Below the pieces are notes generated by a model. It ran no database searches and was not told where the DNA came from. It worked only from the letters and a program-made list of their open reading frames with translations. Source: Mermis nigrescens (lineage: Eukaryota > Nematoda > Enoplea > Mermithida > Mermithidae). From it: 64,000 nucleotides of DNA. The position numbers and the translations under genes were made by a program. Below are positions 61,460 through 64,000 of this stretch, piece after piece. Numbering within the stretch: position 1 is the first letter of the stretch; each line of letters starts with the position of its first letter. The stretch spans positions 186,001 to 250,000 of the forward strand of contig JAVLUZ010000744.1 of the NCBI GenBank assembly GCA_036768485.1, in the 5' to 3' direction.

Positions 61460-61831
61460 CACGGTTTTTTTGTATTCGGCAAAGATTTTTTCCAATGTAC
61501 AAAGACTTTTCGGGACCGTCTTTGAACATGTACAAAGAGTTTTGGGAAGACAAAAATTAAAAAGGTGTAAAATTGTCTGAACTTTTCGGCGCTACGCGCC
61601 TAAATGAGTAATTGTCTGTCTATATATCTTTATGATGGCGAAATTTGCATTTACAATGAAAAAGTCACATTTTTCGGAGCATCGCGCCGTTTTTAGACAA
61701 TTTTTAGTAACTTTTGGCGTCATAAACCCAGAAATTAGCTTGAACACACTAATTTGCATACACAAAATGTATAAAGACTTTTGGGACCATCTTTGTACAT
61801 GTACAAAGGGACCTCGAACAAAAAAACACTG
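61460..61831 (-). mobile_element. M1 hAT-like MITE, internally shortened
   Basis: A 372-bp copy. The left flank CTCCGATAG (61451-61459) and right flank CTCCGTAG (61832-61839) match apart from one extra A. Ends CACGGTTTTTTTGTATTCGG and AACAAAAAAACACTG. Confidence 0.82.
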
Positions 61832-62175
61832 CTCCGTAGAACCGTGGCTGATATAAGCACGAGTAAATGACCCTGATTAGTAAACTCATAACTTTTGAAA
61901 TGCCTGACTAAACGATAATAAACACATTGTATTAAATAATAAGCACGCTTTAATGCATAATTAATGTCGAAATAATTAATATTCAGATATACAGTAGTAT
62001 CTTACGATATTATAGGACTTTTGATAATAATAACTCTGTCTGACAGATGGAAATGAACAAACATCAACTTGGAAAGTAAACTCGGTTAGTAAACACAGAA
62101 CCCCTAGGTCCCCTCGGGGTGTTCTATTAACGGGGTTCGACTGTATATGTAAATAAAACTTCCGCGAGTCGCTGG

Positions 62176-62436
62176 CACAGGTGGGCGCCATGCAGTTTTG
62201 GGGGGAGTGCAAAATTATTTCAAAGGTCAAAAAATGGCCCTAAAAATGGTGCTATGGCGAAAAAACATTTTTCAACGTTTCTCATCGCGCACTATCCATT
62301 GGCATCAAAAAATTGCGAAAAAAACGAGAAAAATTTTAAAAAATTGAATTCTGGGGGCGTGGGGTATTTTAGTTGGGAGTATTTTGTTTCTGGGGGATGC
62401 ATATCCCCCAACCCCCTCTCTCCATGCCCAGGTATG
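62176..62436 (+). mobile_element. M2 hAT-like MITE
   Basis: Flanking octamers GTCGCTGG and GTCGCCGG match at 7 of 8 (62168-62175, 62437-62444). Ends CACAGGTGGGCGCC and CATGCCCAGGTATG. Confidence 0.88.
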
Positions 62437-62651
62437 GTCGCCGGCCACGGGGGTATCCACCCACACTGCATACTCCTTGCTGCATCAGCACTGAATTCCA
62501 TTAAATCCGGCTAGCAAAACCGTAATAAACAAGCGGCATCTATCAAAACAAAACGAAGCGAAAAAGTATTCAAACAAACTGATATCCAATGCCGAATTGA
62601 AATCCGTGTCGCGCCCGGTCGGTCGATTTGTACGCGCAGGGCACGCAATAG

Positions 62652-62990
62652 TTCAACCTGAGTCGCAGCGCGCGCGATACTTTCAAAAAGCAAACCGACG
62701 CCGACGGCGGAGCGTCGCTCGACGCTCAACGCGTCCAGCGCGACGACGCGTCGGCGTCTCGCGTCGCAGCGACGTTGCCCGCGGCGACGAACGCGTGCGC
62801 GAACAAAAACGACGGCCACAGTCGCTTGTACAAGTGCAAAACGGCGCACCACGCGGCGCAGCCGCCCAAAAAATGGTCGTCGTCGCTCGGTCCGACGCCG
62901 TTGTGTTCGAAACCGCGCAGGTCGCACGCGCCGCCCAAACGTGCGATCGATTACGTTCAGCGACGGACGACCGGCGCGCCGGACAGTCCT
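62652..62990 (+). CDS. Possible GC-rich exon of an unidentified gene
   Basis: A sharply GC-rich island with G/C-ending codons like FE65 exon 9. The frame starting after CGCAATAG is open for about 113 codons: FNLSRSARDTFKKQTDADGG at the start, YKCKTAHHAAQPPKKWSSS in the middle, and PPKRAIDYVQRRTTGAPDSP at the end. It looks like a disordered, basic, Cys-containing segment. The 3' border is unclear: the only nearby donor is a weak ACA|GTCCTG, and a repeat begins at about 62995. Two other open frames (minus 62511-63044, Arg-rich; minus 62726-62950) share the same third positions, so composition alone does not settle the strand. The minus 62726 frame has no upstream AG or Met, which favours the + reading. 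Confidence 0.35.
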
Positions 62991-63307
62991 GAACATACAT
63001 CGGCAGCAATGAAATTCTGGGGTCTGGTTGGGTGAAATTGGCAAACAAAATACTAAAAATAGAATTATGGGGGTCTACAGTAATCTGCGGGGGTTTCAAC
63101 TTCTGCAGCAGATGTAATTCCCCACGCCAACATGTGGTCCTTAACAGACACGCACAGCACAGATGGCATGGGCAGTCTAAGGTATCTGGCTGGATCCTCC
63201 CGAGAATCTAAAAGACCCAGAAAATTGATAACTTCCCACAATTAAACTTCTCGAGCTGTTTTCGGCAATTTGATCCCATAGCACCGCCAAATTTTGTTGT
63301 TGCCCAG

Positions 63308-63576
63308 CATACGTGGGCAGCAAGAAATTTCTGGGGGTGTAAAAAGATTTTTTGAAGTGTCACAAAATGGCCTTAAAAATGGTGGTATAGCGAAAAACAA
63401 CATTGTTTCGACGTTTCTCATCAAGCACTATCCATTGGCATCAAAAAATTGCGAAAAAACGAAAAAATTTTCAAAATTGAATTCTGGTGGGGGGGGGGGG
63501 TATTTTTGATTTCTGACGGAGGTATTTTTGGTTTCTGGGGGGTGCATACCCCCCAAATCCCCCACGCCCAGGTGTG
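63308..63576 (+). mobile_element. M2 hAT-like MITE
   Basis: Exact duplication TTGCCCAG (63300-63307, 63577-63584). Ends CATACGTGGGCAGCAAG and CACGCCCAGGTGTG. Confidence 0.93.
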
Positions 63577-63584
63577 TTGCCCAG

Positions 63585-64000
63585 TGTCAACGTACTATGA
63601 TGCAGAGCATGGAAATTCTGAGGTGGGAGGCAGAACAGGGCAGCAGCCTTATTCTGGGGATTAGGTGGTGTAAAACCGGTAAAAATCCTAAAAAAACATG
63701 CCAAAAATTCAATGCTGGGGGTACATCGATTTTAGGGGTTTACTGCATCCTTGGGGGTCTATACCCTCAACCCACCACGCCACAGCTGCTGGTCGTTGCC
63801 TCTTTTCGGACTCCAAACCGGCGTGCATAAGCTTGGAAAACTTCGATGCTGCCGTTTCTACTGACGCTCTATCTTTCACAAACACCTTTTTCTACGATTT
63901 TTTTTTGAAAATTGCAGAAGCCACGAAGAGTAAAAAAACTTTTGCTAGGCGGAGAGTGAAAAACCTTTCTAGAGGTTAAAATCCTCCGACCCCTGAGATC
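63585..64000. other. Repeat-derived end of window
   Basis: 63590-63790 resembles a diverged M2-like or related G-rich element (ATTCTGGGG, CATGCTGGGGGT blocks). The remainder resembles the old repeat seen at 42300 and 45290. No gene supported. Confidence 0.35.

Noticed and set aside
62726..62950. Minus-strand frame with a protein-like composition (LGGCAAWCAVLHLYK)
   Set aside because: Closed upstream by a stop at 62951-62953, with no AG acceptor or Met between that stop and the frame start. The + frame has an AG at its border, so it is preferred, though not proven.
62511..63044. 177-codon minus-strand open frame, very Arg-rich
   Set aside because: Composition is that of a GC-rich shadow frame; it crosses a repeat boundary at about 62995 and has no matching splice sites or domain.

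Overview
This is animal nuclear DNA: AT-rich, with long GT-AG introns, dense short DNA transposons, (TA)n tracts and no operon-like or bacterial features. It carries most of one recognisable gene, a homologue of the FE65/APBB adaptor family (amyloid-precursor-protein-binding family B; FEH-1 in worms). The gene is on the + strand. I reconstruct thirteen exons from about 5.37 to 50.06 kb. Intron phases agree at all twelve junctions, giving one open frame of 681 residues plus stop. The N-terminal start lies upstream of the window or in an exon I could not see. The order is: disordered N-terminus, WW domain (exons 3-4), linker (5-6), first PTB/PID domain (7-9), a long GC-rich inter-PTB linker (9), second PTB/PID domain (10-12), and the conserved C-terminal tail (13). 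The host looks like an invertebrate, possibly an ecdysozoan, but the sequence does not fix the phylum.

Almost everything else is non-autonomous DNA transposon sequence. Reading element ends and flanks by eye, I find at least seven families with terminal inverted repeats and 8-bp target-site duplications, the hallmark of hAT transposition. Many duplications are 8/8 or 7/8 identical, so element boundaries are exact. Several elements are nested (437-2550, 38872-41943, 59903-60414). No transposase was recognised. A small hairpin, CGGCGCGAAGCGCCG and variants, recurs in several families; its core GCGAAGC is a known ultra-stable DNA mini-hairpin.

Layout: 0-5.3 kb, nested hAT-like elements, a tRNA-like relic and a GC-rich inverted-repeat element. 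5.4-50 kb, the FE65 gene with introns of 1.0-6.7 kb filled by repeats; 18-20 kb and 25-27.8 kb look mostly unique. 50-64 kb, the probable 3' UTR, more repeats, a coding-like stretch with an in-frame stop at 56.9-57.15 kb, and a GC-rich possible exon of another gene at 62.65-62.99 kb.
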